From an uncultured Collinsella sp. (GTDB lineage Bacteria; Actinomycetota; Coriobacteriia; Coriobacteriales; Coriobacteriaceae), in the NCBI GenBank assembly GCA_902478825.1, contig CABSMK010000014.1, positions 1 to 18,965 of the forward strand: a DNA stretch of 18,965 nucleotides, in the 5' to 3' direction. Under the pieces are notes generated by a model. That model had not been told where the DNA came from and searched no databases. It saw only the letters and a program-made list of their open reading frames with translations. Positions 1 to 7,187 of the stretch are shown here, piece by piece (position 1 is the stretch's first letter; each line of letters starts with the position of its first letter). Position numbers and translations under genes: made by a program.

Positions 1-44
1 CTTCTGTTCCGACGGCGATGCGCCGGGTTGCAAGGACGATGCGA

Positions 45-1031
45 CTACAGCGCGAAGTCGCCGCCGACGAGCGTGGAGACGGGCTCCTCGTGGTAAACGG
101 CGGAGATGGCCTGAGCGAACTCCTCGGCGACCGAGATGGTCTTGATCTTGCCGCCGACCTCGACGGGAATGGCGTCGGTGACGAGGCACTCGACGATCGG
201 GGCGTCGTTCAGACGCTCGATGGCCGGACCGGAGAAGATACCGTGGGTGGCGCAGACGTAGATATCGCCAGCGCCCATAGCCTTGAGCTCCTTGACGTTG
301 GCGCACAGGGTGCCAGCGGTGTCGATCATGTCGTCGTTGATGATGCAGGTCTTGCCCTTGATGTCACCGATGATGCCCATGACCTCGGCGGCGTTGTGGC
401 GCGGACGGCCCTTGTGGGCGATGGCCAGGTCGCAGCCGAGCATGTCGGACAGCTTCTTGGCGGCCTTGGCGCGACCCACGTCGGGGGAGACGACAACCAG
501 GTTGTCGGTGTCGAAGTGCATGTCGTTGTAGTACTGGCCAAACAGCGGCAGCGCGGACAGGTGGTTAACCGGGATATCGAAGAAGCCCTGGATCTGGCCC
601 TGGTGCAGGTCGAGGGTGATGATGCGGTTGACGCCGGCGCGCTCGAGCAGGTTGGCGACGAGGCGGGCGGTGATGGGCTCACGCGGGCCGGCCTTGCGGT
701 CCTGGCGGGCATAGCCGTAGTGGGTGATGACGGCGGTGATGGAGCGGGCGGATGCGCGCTTGGCAGCGTCGGTGGCGATGAGCAGCTCCATGAGCATGTC
801 GTTGACGTTGCCGCCGGCCACGGACTGAATCAGGAAGACGTCGGCGCCGCGGACGGTTTCGTCGTAGCGGGCGTAAATCTCACCGTTGGCGAACTGCTTT
901 AGCGTAAGGCCCGAAAGCTCGACCCCAAGGTACTCAGCGATCTTCTGAGCGAGGGGACGGTTGGAGGAACCGGAATACACGCGGATGGACTTGCGCATAT
1001 TCTCCGACTTCTCGGGATCATTAATCGGCAT
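45..1031 (-). CDS. prs: Ribose-phosphate pyrophosphokinase (PRPP synthetase)
   Basis: Makes 5-phosphoribosyl-1-pyrophosphate from ribose 5-phosphate and ATP, the cytosolic precursor of purines, pyrimidines, NAD, histidine and tryptophan. The 328-residue protein is close to the usual length of about 315. Visible hallmarks are the FANGEIYARYDETVRG segment, the flexible-loop region YARQDRKAGPREPI, DLHQGQIQGFFDIPV, VVSPDVGRAKAAKKL, and the PRPP-binding loop DDMIDTAGT at residues 233-241. The ATG at 1031 is preceded by AAGGAG at good spacing, which fixes the start. It lies downstream of glmU on the same strand, a pairing common in Gram-positive bacteria (GlmU makes UDP-GlcNAc), but a terminator-like hairpin and a 191-base gap suggest partly separate transcription. 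Nothing is truncated. Identification is secure. Confidence 0.97.
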   Translation of the reverse strand: MPINDPEKSENMRKSIRVYSGSSNRPLAQKIAEYLGVELSGLTLKQFANGEIYARYDETVRGADVFLIQSVAGGNVNDMLMELLIATDAAKRASARSITAVITHYGYARQDRKAGPREPITARLVANLLERAGVNRIITLDLHQGQIQGFFDIPVNHLSALPLFGQYYNDMHFDTDNLVVVSPDVGRAKAAKKLSDMLGCDLAIAHKGRPRHNAAEVMGIIGDIKGKTCIINDDMIDTAGTLCANVKELKAMGAGDIYVCATHGIFSGPAIERLNDAPIVECLVTDAIPVEVGGKIKTISVAEEFAQAISAVYHEEPVSTLVGGDFAL

Positions 1032-1170
1032 TACCCTTCTCCTTTATATCGAATGCCATATAGATGCCTTGTTGCATTGTAACCGCGCGGCGGGGTTTAT
1101 CGAGTCTTGATAACGTCTTTACCGCCAACGGACACGAACCGACCACTCATCCGGCCGCGCAGGTCACGAT
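1032..1170 (-). promoter_or_regulatory. prs upstream region with candidate promoter
   Basis: This is the gap between the glmU terminator and prs, read on the minus strand. A TACAAT hexamer lies at 1076-1081, about 45 bases before the prs ATG, but no convincing -35 hexamer sits at standard spacing. The prs ribosome binding site AAGGAGAAGG lies just before the start. That a prs promoter lies here is inferred mainly from the upstream terminator. Confidence 0.35.
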
Positions 1171-1171
1171 A

Positions 1172-1205
1172 GAAAAAGGAGCCGCCCCCCATGGAACAGC
1201 TCCTT
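1172..1205 (-). terminator. Probable intrinsic terminator after glmU
   Basis: On the minus strand AAGGAGC (1199-1205) pairs with GCTCCTT (1176-1182) across a 16-base G-rich loop, and the second arm runs into TTTTTCT. It begins about 18 bases after the glmU stop codon, where a terminator is expected. The loop is longer than ideal, so readthrough into prs is possible. Confidence 0.6.
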
Positions 1206-1222
1206 AGATGCTTGGTAAAACG

Positions 1223-2635
1223 TTATGCCTTGTCGTCCTCGTGCAGACGGCGGCGGTAATTGGCGGCCCAGCCCTCAATATTTACCTGACGGGCGCGGCC
1301 CAGGCCGAGTGCATCTGCCGGGACCGGCTCGGTGATGACGGAGCCGGCGGCCACGAGCGCGCCGCCGCCGATCTGGGCGGGCGCGACCATCATGGTGTCG
1401 GAACCGATGAAGGCGTCCTTGCCGATGACGGTCTTGTGCTTGTGCACGCCATCGTAGTTGCAGGTGATGGAGCCCGCGCCCACGTTGACACCGGAGCCCA
1501 TGGTGGTGTCGCCGATGTAGGACAGGTGCGGCACCTTAGAGCCCTCGCCGATCGTGGACTTCTTGATTTCCACGTGCGTGCCGGCCTTGGAGCCGTCGAG
1601 CATGTGGGTGCCCGGGCGCAGGTAGGCGCGCGGGCCGCAGTCGACGCCGTTCTCGATGACGGCCTCGATGGCGATGGTCTCATCGATGGTGCAGCCGCTG
1701 CCGACGGTGGTGTCGGTGAGGCGACTGTTGGGGCCGAGCTGGCATTCCTCGCCCACGGTGACGTGGCCGATCAGATGCGTCTGCGGCCACACGACGGTGT
1801 CGCGGCCGATAACGGCGTCGGGGCCGATCCAGGCCTGCGTGGGATCGATGAACGTGACGCCCTCGGCCATCCAGTGCTCGTTGATGCGGTCGCGCGCAAT
1901 GGCGGTGAGCTGCGCGAGCTGGATGCGGCTGTTGACGCCCAGGCCGTCGCGGTAGTCATCGCAGTGGAAGATGGAGACCGCCTGGCCGTGACCCTTGAGG
2001 ATTTCGAGCATGTCGGGCAGATAGTACTCGGACTGCGCGTTGTCGTTGCCGATCTCGTTGATGTGGGCGGCGAGCTGCGCGCCGTCGAAGGCGTAGCAGC
2101 CGGCGTTGCACTCCAGCAGCGTAGCGGCCTGCTCGGGCGTGCAGTCCTTCTGCTCGATGATGCGCTCGATCTGGCCGTCGGCGCCCAGCTTGATGCGGCC
2201 GTAGCCAAAGGGGTCGGGCGGGGTCATGGTCATGACGGTGCAGGCGAGCTCGCCGGTGGCGACGGTCTGCGCGAACTTGGCGACGGTGTCGGCGGTGATG
2301 AGCGGCAAGTCGCCGTTGAGCACGACGACGGGGCCTTGCGTGATGCCGCAGGCCTTGAGCGCGACCTTCACGGCGTGGCCGGTGCCCAGGCGCTCGGTCT
2401 GCTCGACGCACTCGACCTTGGTGGCGCTGCTGGCGTAGGCGCCGTCGATGAGGGCGCGCATCTCGTCGGCGTGGCTGCCGATGACGACCACGACGCGGCT
2501 GCAGCCGGCCTTGATGGTGGCGTCGACGATCCACTGAACCATGGGCTTGCCCAGGATCTTGTGCGAAACCTTGCAGTGGTTCGACTTCATGCGGGTGCCC
2601 TCGCCGGCAGCGAGGATAATTGCGGTTGCGTCCAT
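1223..2635 (-). CDS. glmU: Bifunctional UDP-GlcNAc pyrophosphorylase / glucosamine-1-P acetyltransferase
   Basis: Catalyses the last two cytosolic steps to UDP-N-acetylglucosamine: acetylation of glucosamine 1-phosphate, then uridylylation. It supplies peptidoglycan and other surface polymers. The 470-residue protein has the N-terminal nucleotidyltransferase motif LAAGEGTRMK at residues 8-17, QTERLGTGHAV, LNGDLPL, and a C-terminal left-handed beta-helix of hexapeptide repeats. The acetyltransferase site is seen in LRPGTH and KVPHLSYIGD (catalytic-type His near residue 370), then GAGSITCNYDG. The ATG at 2635 is chosen because CAGGAG precedes it and the family N-terminus begins there. The frame stays open to 2845, but that extension has no GlmU homology. 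It is followed on the same strand by prs and diverges from the ECF operon. Confidence 0.97.
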   Translation of the reverse strand: MDATAIILAAGEGTRMKSNHCKVSHKILGKPMVQWIVDATIKAGCSRVVVVIGSHADEMRALIDGAYASSATKVECVEQTERLGTGHAVKVALKACGITQGPVVVLNGDLPLITADTVAKFAQTVATGELACTVMTMTPPDPFGYGRIKLGADGQIERIIEQKDCTPEQAATLLECNAGCYAFDGAQLAAHINEIGNDNAQSEYYLPDMLEILKGHGQAVSIFHCDDYRDGLGVNSRIQLAQLTAIARDRINEHWMAEGVTFIDPTQAWIGPDAVIGRDTVVWPQTHLIGHVTVGEECQLGPNSRLTDTTVGSGCTIDETIAIEAVIENGVDCGPRAYLRPGTHMLDGSKAGTHVEIKKSTIGEGSKVPHLSYIGDTTMGSGVNVGAGSITCNYDGVHKHKTVIGKDAFIGSDTMMVAPAQIGGGALVAAGSVITEPVPADALGLGRARQVNIEGWAANYRRRLHEDDKA

Positions 2636-2667
2636 GTGATCTCCTGTTACGTTATAGAGACGTGTGT

Positions 2668-2828
2668 TTGGAAACGATACACGGCGCAATATGATACCGC
2701 AGGCATATGTTGAGCGCGTAGCGATTGGCTCATGGCGGCCGATGTCGGTGCCGCCGGCGTGGCGTTTGCGCTGCTTGCGTGCGGCGTTGGCGGTGCTGCG
2801 GAGCTGTCGTTTGAGCGAGGGGACGGGG
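2668..2828 (+). promoter_or_regulatory. Promoter and leader of the ECF transporter operon
   Basis: TTGGAA (2668-2673), a 16-base spacer and TATGAT (2690-2695) form a good sigma70-type promoter on the plus strand, within the 193-base divergent gap shared with glmU. The resulting leader would be about 125 bases. It holds a GC-rich hairpin, GGCGGC (2734-2739) with GCCGCC (2750-2755), and ends in the AGGGGA ribosome binding site (2818-2823). I looked for conserved cobalamin and thiamine riboswitch boxes and saw none. Confidence 0.55.
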
Positions 2829-3722
2829 GTGCCCGTGGACAACATACAAGAGGAGTTTGGCGGCGAGCCCGTCGCGGCATTCTCGATGTCGCATCCGGCT
2901 GTGCCGGCCCTCTACATGGTGCTGACGCTGGGGCTCACCATGTTCTCGATGCAGCCGGTGCTGATTGCGCTGTCACTTGCGGGCGGGCTGGCGTATGGAT
3001 TTGCGACGCGCGGGGCTGCCCGCACGCTGGGCGCACTCCGCTGGCAGCTGCCGGTGATTTTGATTATCGCGCTGGTCAATCCGCTGTTTAGCGCCTCGGG
3101 CTCGACGGAGCTGTTCCGTATTGGCATGCGCGCGGTGTATCTGGAAAGCATGGTATACGGCCTGTGCATGGGCGGGCTGTTTGTGGCGAGCGTGCTGTGG
3201 TTTGAGGCCGCGGCGTCGATGCTCGAATACGACAAGGTGCTCGCGCTGCTGGGCAATGCCGCACCGGTGATTGCGCTCATGATCTCGATGTGCATGAGGC
3301 TTATCCCACAGTTTTTACGCCGCGGTCGTACGGTGCTGGCGGTGCAGGATGCGATTGATGTGCCGGGCCGCGCGCCCACCGATCCCGTGCGATCGCGCCT
3401 GCGGGCGTCGAGCGTGTTGATGGGCTGGGGCATGGAAGATTCGCTGGAGCGCGCGGACGCCATGCGCTCCCGTGGGTGGGGCGCCGCGACGCGTCGAACG
3501 ACGTATGCGCGGTATCGGCTGGGGCGCGGCGATGTTGCCGCGCTGGTCGGGCTTGCGCTGTTTGGTGCTGCCGCGGTGGCCGTGGCGGCGACCGCGACGA
3601 CGCAGTATTCGTTTTATCCGCAGCTCTCGGTGCCGGCGCCGTGGCTGGGCTATGTCGTGTACGCTGCCTGGATGATGCTGCCTTGCGCATTGCACGCGAT
3701 TGATGAGAAGAGGTTTGGCTGA
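2829..3722 (+). CDS. ecfT: ECF transporter T component (EcfT/CbiQ family)
   Basis: Membrane scaffold of an energy-coupling-factor importer; it links the substrate-binding S protein to the two ATPases. The 297-residue protein has several hydrophobic segments (roughly residues 24-60, 75-90, 105-130 and two near the C-terminus). Between them lies a cytoplasmic charged region with the family coupling motif AMRSRGW (residues 211-217) and the preceding RLIPQFLRRGR segment. The frame is open far upstream, but that part reads as a GC-rich leader. GTG at 2829 is preferred because AGGGGA ends five bases before it; GTG 2835 and ATG 2886 are alternatives. Its stop overlaps the start of the ATPase gene by one base (TGATG), which indicates translational coupling. 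Family call is secure; the exact start is less so. Confidence 0.88.
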   Translation: MPVDNIQEEFGGEPVAAFSMSHPAVPALYMVLTLGLTMFSMQPVLIALSLAGGLAYGFATRGAARTLGALRWQLPVILIIALVNPLFSASGSTELFRIGMRAVYLESMVYGLCMGGLFVASVLWFEAAASMLEYDKVLALLGNAAPVIALMISMCMRLIPQFLRRGRTVLAVQDAIDVPGRAPTDPVRSRLRASSVLMGWGMEDSLERADAMRSRGWGAATRRTTYARYRLGRGDVAALVGLALFGAAAVAVAATATTQYSFYPQLSVPAPWLGYVVYAAWMMLPCALHAIDEKRFG

Positions 3723-5365
3723 TGGCTCGGTTGGACAGGGGCCCGGTGTCGGGCGCTGCGTGCGGCCCGGATATGCCAGCGATTGAGGTGCGGAGCCTGA
3801 GCTTTGCCTACCCCGATGCTGATGCTGCGGTGCTCGAGGGGCTCGACTGGTCTGTTCCCCAAGGTGCATTTGCGCTGCTTGTTGGCGGTACCGGATCGGG
3901 TAAGTCGACGCTGCTGTCGCTGCTCAAGCCCGAGATCGCTCCGGTGGGCGAGCGCACTGGCGATGCGCGCGTGCTGGGCGAGCCCGTCGCCGACATGGAT
4001 GTGCGGGCATCGGCGGAGCGCGTGGGTTATGTGTTCCAGGATCCCGAGAACCAGATCGTGTGCGAGGCCGTGTGGCACGAGATGGCGTTTGGCCTGGAAA
4101 ACTTAGGCATGTCGCGTGACGAGATGCGCCGTCGCGTGGCCGAGACCAGCTATTTCTTTGGGTTGGAGGATTGGCTCCACCGCGATACCGATACGCTTTC
4201 GGGTGGCCGCAAGCAGCTGCTGTCGCTTGCCGCCGTTCTGGCGCTGCGCCCGCACGTGCTGCTGCTCGACGAGCCCACGTCTCAGCTCGATCCCGTTGCC
4301 GAGAAGAATTTCCTGCACGCGCTGTTTCGTGTGAATCGCGAGCTGGGCTGCACGGTTGTTGTGGCGACGCATCAGCCGCGCCCAATGCTCGAATACGCGA
4401 CGTGTGCGTACCGGATTGAGGATGGCCGCGTGCACGAGGCGGCGGATATGGCATCTTTGGGACGCCGAGAATCGCTGTTTTCCGATGACACGTTGGGGTG
4501 GGGTGCCATCCGATGTGCAAAAAACGGAGTATTCAGCAGGCGTGAGGACAATTTGGGCTCTCTGGAGCCGCCCGGGGACGTATCGAGCGCGAAAAAAAGT
4601 TCAGAATTGGACAAATTGTCCGAATTTGTGGCGCAAACGTCGCTCGAGAACGGCTTGGAAGCCTTCTCGCGCACGGATGGAAGCAGAATACTCCAAAAAA
4701 TGCACGTTGGGTCGGCTACCACCCTGTCGGAAGGTTGGTTTCGCTACGATCGAGCGTCCGGCTGGGTGTTGCGTGGGCTCGATGCGTCGTTTTCGGCCGG
4801 TGCGGTGCATGCGGTTGTTGGCGGTAACGGCTGCGGCAAGTCGACGATGCTCTCGGTGCTGGCGAAGACCGCCAAGCTGCAGCGCGGCCGCATGGTGCGC
4901 GGAGCGGCCTCGGCGGCGCTGCTGCCTCAGAATCCCAAAGCATTGCTGGTTGCCGAGACGGTTCGCGATGAGCTGATGGAATGGGCCTCGACCTGCGGAT
5001 ATGACGAGAACTTGGCGCGGGAGCGTGCGGCGAGCTTGGGGTTGTCGGGTCTGGATGGACGCCATCCGTACGATCTTTCGGGCGGGCAGCGGCAACTGCT
5101 TGCATTGGCAAAACTGCTGCTAATCGGCCCCGAACTGCTATTGCTCGATGAGCCCACCAAGGGTCTAGACCTGTTCAGCCGCCGCACCATCGCCCGCGCC
5201 CTGCGTGACCATGCGAAGGCTGGCGGCACCGTCATCATGGCTACGCACGATTTGGACTTTGCCGAGCAGGTAGCCGACGACGTCGCCATGATGTTTGACG
5301 GCGAGATTGCCTGCATGGAGTCCCCGGCCGACTTCTTTGCCGACAACGTGTTCTATAGGGCGTGA
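3722..5365 (+). CDS. ecfA: ECF transporter double ATPase (two fused ABC domains)
   Basis: Energises vitamin or metal uptake; one 547-residue chain carries both ATPase domains that are often separate EcfA1 and EcfA2. Domain 1 (about residues 18-240) has Walker A GGTGSGKST (Lys61), FQDPENQ, signature LSGGRKQ (from 159), Walker B LLLLDEP (Asp183-Glu184) and switch ATHQ. Domain 2 (about 330-547) has GGNGCGKST (Lys373), LLPQNPK, LSGGQRQ (from 452), LLLLDEP (Asp476-Glu477) and ATHD. Both sites look intact. The linker, residues about 240-330, contains a stretch unlike the ABC domains, encoded by DNA bounded by inverted repeats (4516-4704). AAGAGG at 3708-3713 supports the start. It lies between ecfT and the S component. 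Confidence 0.93.
   Translation: MARLDRGPVSGAACGPDMPAIEVRSLSFAYPDADAAVLEGLDWSVPQGAFALLVGGTGSGKSTLLSLLKPEIAPVGERTGDARVLGEPVADMDVRASAERVGYVFQDPENQIVCEAVWHEMAFGLENLGMSRDEMRRRVAETSYFFGLEDWLHRDTDTLSGGRKQLLSLAAVLALRPHVLLLDEPTSQLDPVAEKNFLHALFRVNRELGCTVVVATHQPRPMLEYATCAYRIEDGRVHEAADMASLGRRESLFSDDTLGWGAIRCAKNGVFSRREDNLGSLEPPGDVSSAKKSSELDKLSEFVAQTSLENGLEAFSRTDGSRILQKMHVGSATTLSEGWFRYDRASGWVLRGLDASFSAGAVHAVVGGNGCGKSTMLSVLAKTAKLQRGRMVRGAASAALLPQNPKALLVAETVRDELMEWASTCGYDENLARERAASLGLSGLDGRHPYDLSGGQRQLLALAKLLLIGPELLLLDEPTKGLDLFSRRTIARALRDHAKAGGTVIMATHDLDFAEQVADDVAMMFDGEIACMESPADFFADNVFYRA
4516..4704. repeat. Inverted-repeat-bounded segment inside the ecfA linker
   Basis: The segment begins TGCAAAAAACGGAGTATTC (4516-4534) and ends GAATACTCCAAAAAATGCA (4686-4704). 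The outer TGCA and the inner nine bases GGAGTATTC/GAATACTCC are exact inverted repeats; the A-rich middle is not. Inside lies a further palindrome, GGACAA-A-TTGTCC. It encodes about 63 residues in frame (about 265-328), between the two ATPase domains, and has A runs unlike the flanking coding DNA. This resembles a small non-autonomous repeat or MITE inserted without breaking the frame. No clear target duplication is seen, so a mobile origin is inference. Confidence 0.55.
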
Positions 5366-5369
5366 TGGG

Positions 5370-6083
5370 ATGACGGACTGTCGTTTCTCGCGTTTGCTTG
5401 CAAAACTGGAGATCCCGCTGTTGTTGGCGGTGCCGGCGGTGATGGCTGCCGCGTTGCTGGCGGGTGTTGAGCAGGCGGCGTTGGCCATGCTGATTGTGGT
5501 GGCGCTGGTGCTCGCGCTGTTCTTTGCGGGTTACGAGGCATCTCGTCCGGGCTTGCGCCAGATTATGCCCACGCTGGTGCTGGCGGCACTGGCGGCGGCG
5601 GGGCGCATTCTGTTTGGGCCCATTCCCGACTTTAAACCGGTGAGCGCCATCGCCATTATCGCGGGGGCGACGCTTGGTCGCCGCAATGGTTTTATGGTCG
5701 GTGCGTTGGCGGCGCTGACCAGCAATTTCTTTTTTGGGCAGGGCATGTGGACGCCGTGGCAGATGTATGCCTGGGGCCTGGTTGGCTATGTTGGCGGCGC
5801 GCTGGCGTACGCGGGTGCGTTCGACCGCGCCGACGGCACCGTGCGATTGCCGGCGCTGATGGCGTATGGCTTTGCGTCGGGCTTGCTGTACGGCGTCGTG
5901 ATCAATGCGTATGACATCATCGGTTTTGTGCAGCCGCTCACCTGGGCAGGCGCCGTAGCGCGTCTTGCCACGGCGGTGCCATTCGATATCACGCACGGCC
6001 TTGCGACCTGCGTGTTTTTGGCCGCTCTGTACAAGCCCTGGTGTCGCCGCATCAACCGCGTCGTCGTGAAATACGGGCTGTAA
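5370..6083 (+). CDS. ECF transporter S component, specificity unknown
   Basis: Substrate-binding membrane subunit of the ECF importer encoded by the two preceding genes. The 237-residue protein is very hydrophobic, with about six membrane segments. It contains the stretch GPIPDFKPVSAIAIIAG followed by GRRNGFMVG, SNFFFGQGMWTPWQMYAWG and, near the C-terminus, PFDITHG. This pattern is typical of a predicted S-component family found beside ecfT and ecfA genes in anaerobes. Some members are proposed to carry cobalamin precursors, but nothing here fixes the substrate. The ATG at 5370 lies four bases after the ATPase stop. The ribosome binding site is weak (AGGG), so coupled translation is likely. 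The gene ends the operon. Confidence 0.82.
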   Translation: MTDCRFSRLLAKLEIPLLLAVPAVMAAALLAGVEQAALAMLIVVALVLALFFAGYEASRPGLRQIMPTLVLAALAAAGRILFGPIPDFKPVSAIAIIAGATLGRRNGFMVGALAALTSNFFFGQGMWTPWQMYAWGLVGYVGGALAYAGAFDRADGTVRLPALMAYGFASGLLYGVVINAYDIIGFVQPLTWAGAVARLATAVPFDITHGLATCVFLAALYKPWCRRINRVVVKYGL

Positions 6084-6107
6084 GGCATTTCGCGTTCCTT
6101 CACGAAC

Positions 6108-6170
6108 TTGCGGTGGAATAGTTCTCGTTTTTGGCTATTTGCTACCCAAACAGGAACTATTCCACCGCAA
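6108..6170. repeat. 17-bp perfect inverted repeat (REP-like hairpin)
   Basis: TTGCGGTGGAATAGTTC (6108-6124) is exactly repeated in inverse at 6154-6170, separated by 29 bases. Imperfect pairing continues inward (GTTCTCGTTT against GTTCCTGTTT). It sits between the convergent ECF S component and exonuclease genes and lacks a T tract. It looks more like a dispersed palindromic repeat than a classic terminator, although it may act as a transcription barrier from both sides. Confidence 0.75.
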
Positions 6171-6176
6171 CTTATA

Positions 6177-6233
6177 GGGGGGGAGGGGGGTCACATGATC
6201 TGTTTTCCTCTGTCCCCCAGGAATTACTTGGGG
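6177..6233. repeat. G-run and short palindrome next to the exonuclease gene
   Basis: Two G runs (6177-6183 and 6185-6190) are followed by a near-palindrome, CCCCAGGAATTACTTGGGG (6215-6233), that ends exactly at the exonuclease stop codon. With the adjacent 17-bp hairpin this makes a compound palindromic cluster filling the 150-base convergent gap. On the minus strand the palindrome could help end xth transcription, but no T tract follows. Confidence 0.45.
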
Positions 6234-7052
6234 CTAGAGCTCTAGCGTGAGGGTGACGGGGCAGTGGTCGCTGCCGAAGATGTCGCCGCGGATGCCGGTG
6301 TCGCGTACGTTGTCGGCGATTGCGTCGCTTACCAGGAAGTAGTCGATGCGCCAGCCGGCGTTGTTCTTGCGGGCATTAAAGCGGTAGCTCCACCAGCTGT
6401 AGACGCCCTCGACGTCCGGATTTGCCGCGCGCCAGGTATCGGTAAAGCCGGCGTCGAGCAGCTCGGTAAACTTGCCGCGCTCCTCGTCCGAAAAGCCTGC
6501 GTTGCCGCGGTTGGACTTGGGGTTCTTAAGGTCGATCTCCTCGTGCGCCACGTTAAAGTCGCCGCAGGTTACGACGGGTTTGCCGGTCTCGCGCTCGAGC
6601 GCGTTCAAAAAGTCGCGGTAGGCATCGTCCCAGGCCATGCGCACGTCGATGCGGGCGAGTTCGTTTTGCGCGTTGGGAGTGTAGACATCCACAAACCAGA
6701 ACTTGTCGAACTCCAGCGCGCAGACGCGGCCCTCGGTCGCGGCTTGGGCGACGAGTTCGGCCGCCTCGCCCTCGCCGGCGTAGGGTAACAGCGCGTCAGC
6801 GTGCAGCACGCGCAGCGGTTCCTGGCGGCTAAAGACCGCAGTGCCCGAATAGCCTTTACGCTCGGCGCAGCTCCAGGTTTGGCGATAGCCGGGCAGGTCA
6901 ATATCAACCTGGCCTTCTTGCAGCTTGGTCTCTTGCAACGCCAGGATATCGACGTCGAGTTCTTGCGCGATCTGGATAAAGCTCGGGTCCTTTTTGAGCA
7001 CGGCGCGCAGGCCGTTAACGTTCCACGAGGCGAAAGTGTAAGTCTGAGGCAT
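6234..7052 (-). CDS. xth: Exodeoxyribonuclease III / AP endonuclease (ExoA type)
   Basis: Cleaves DNA 5' to abasic sites and degrades 3' ends during base-excision repair in the cytosol. The 272-residue protein is a complete endonuclease/exonuclease/phosphatase fold. It shows SWNVNGLRA (Asn11 and Asn13), QETK (metal ligand Glu41), CGDFNVAH, YSWWSYRFNARKNNAGWRIDYF, and the terminal GSDHCPV with catalytic Asp262-His263. The GSDHCPV form with GIRGDIFG before it matches the ExoA branch rather than E. coli XthA. AAAGGA precedes the ATG at 7052. It stands alone, convergent with the ECF operon and divergent from the sirtuin gene. Confidence 0.95.
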   Translation of the reverse strand: MPQTYTFASWNVNGLRAVLKKDPSFIQIAQELDVDILALQETKLQEGQVDIDLPGYRQTWSCAERKGYSGTAVFSRQEPLRVLHADALLPYAGEGEAAELVAQAATEGRVCALEFDKFWFVDVYTPNAQNELARIDVRMAWDDAYRDFLNALERETGKPVVTCGDFNVAHEEIDLKNPKSNRGNAGFSDEERGKFTELLDAGFTDTWRAANPDVEGVYSWWSYRFNARKNNAGWRIDYFLVSDAIADNVRDTGIRGDIFGSDHCPVTLTLEL

Positions 7053-7187
7053 GGTGTCCTTTCGACGGGGTTGGCAGGCTTAAGATTAGCGCAACAGGGG
7101 CGCGGTGGGCTCCGCGCATGCTGACTTAAAGGCCGCATGCTGGGACGTCGTCCAACGCTGCCCGACTAACAAGGACGGAGGACTCAT

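Noticed and set aside
1..44. Region downstream of prs at the window edge
   Set aside because: Too short to show a gene or a clear terminator.
1208..2713. Long plus-strand open frame opposite glmU
   Set aside because: Antisense shadow caused by high GC; composition is Gly/Ala/Asp/His-rich with no known motifs, and GlmU is unmistakable on the other strand.
2696..2828. Vitamin riboswitch in the ECF leader
   Set aside because: No cobalamin or thiamine conserved boxes seen, only a GC-rich hairpin.
2636..2845. N-terminal extension of GlmU to 2845
   Set aside because: The extension has no GlmU homology and overlaps the divergent promoter; the internal ATG with CAGGAG matches the family start.
6177..6190. 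G-quadruplex in the convergent gap
   Set aside because: Only two long G runs split by a single A; no standard four-run spacing.
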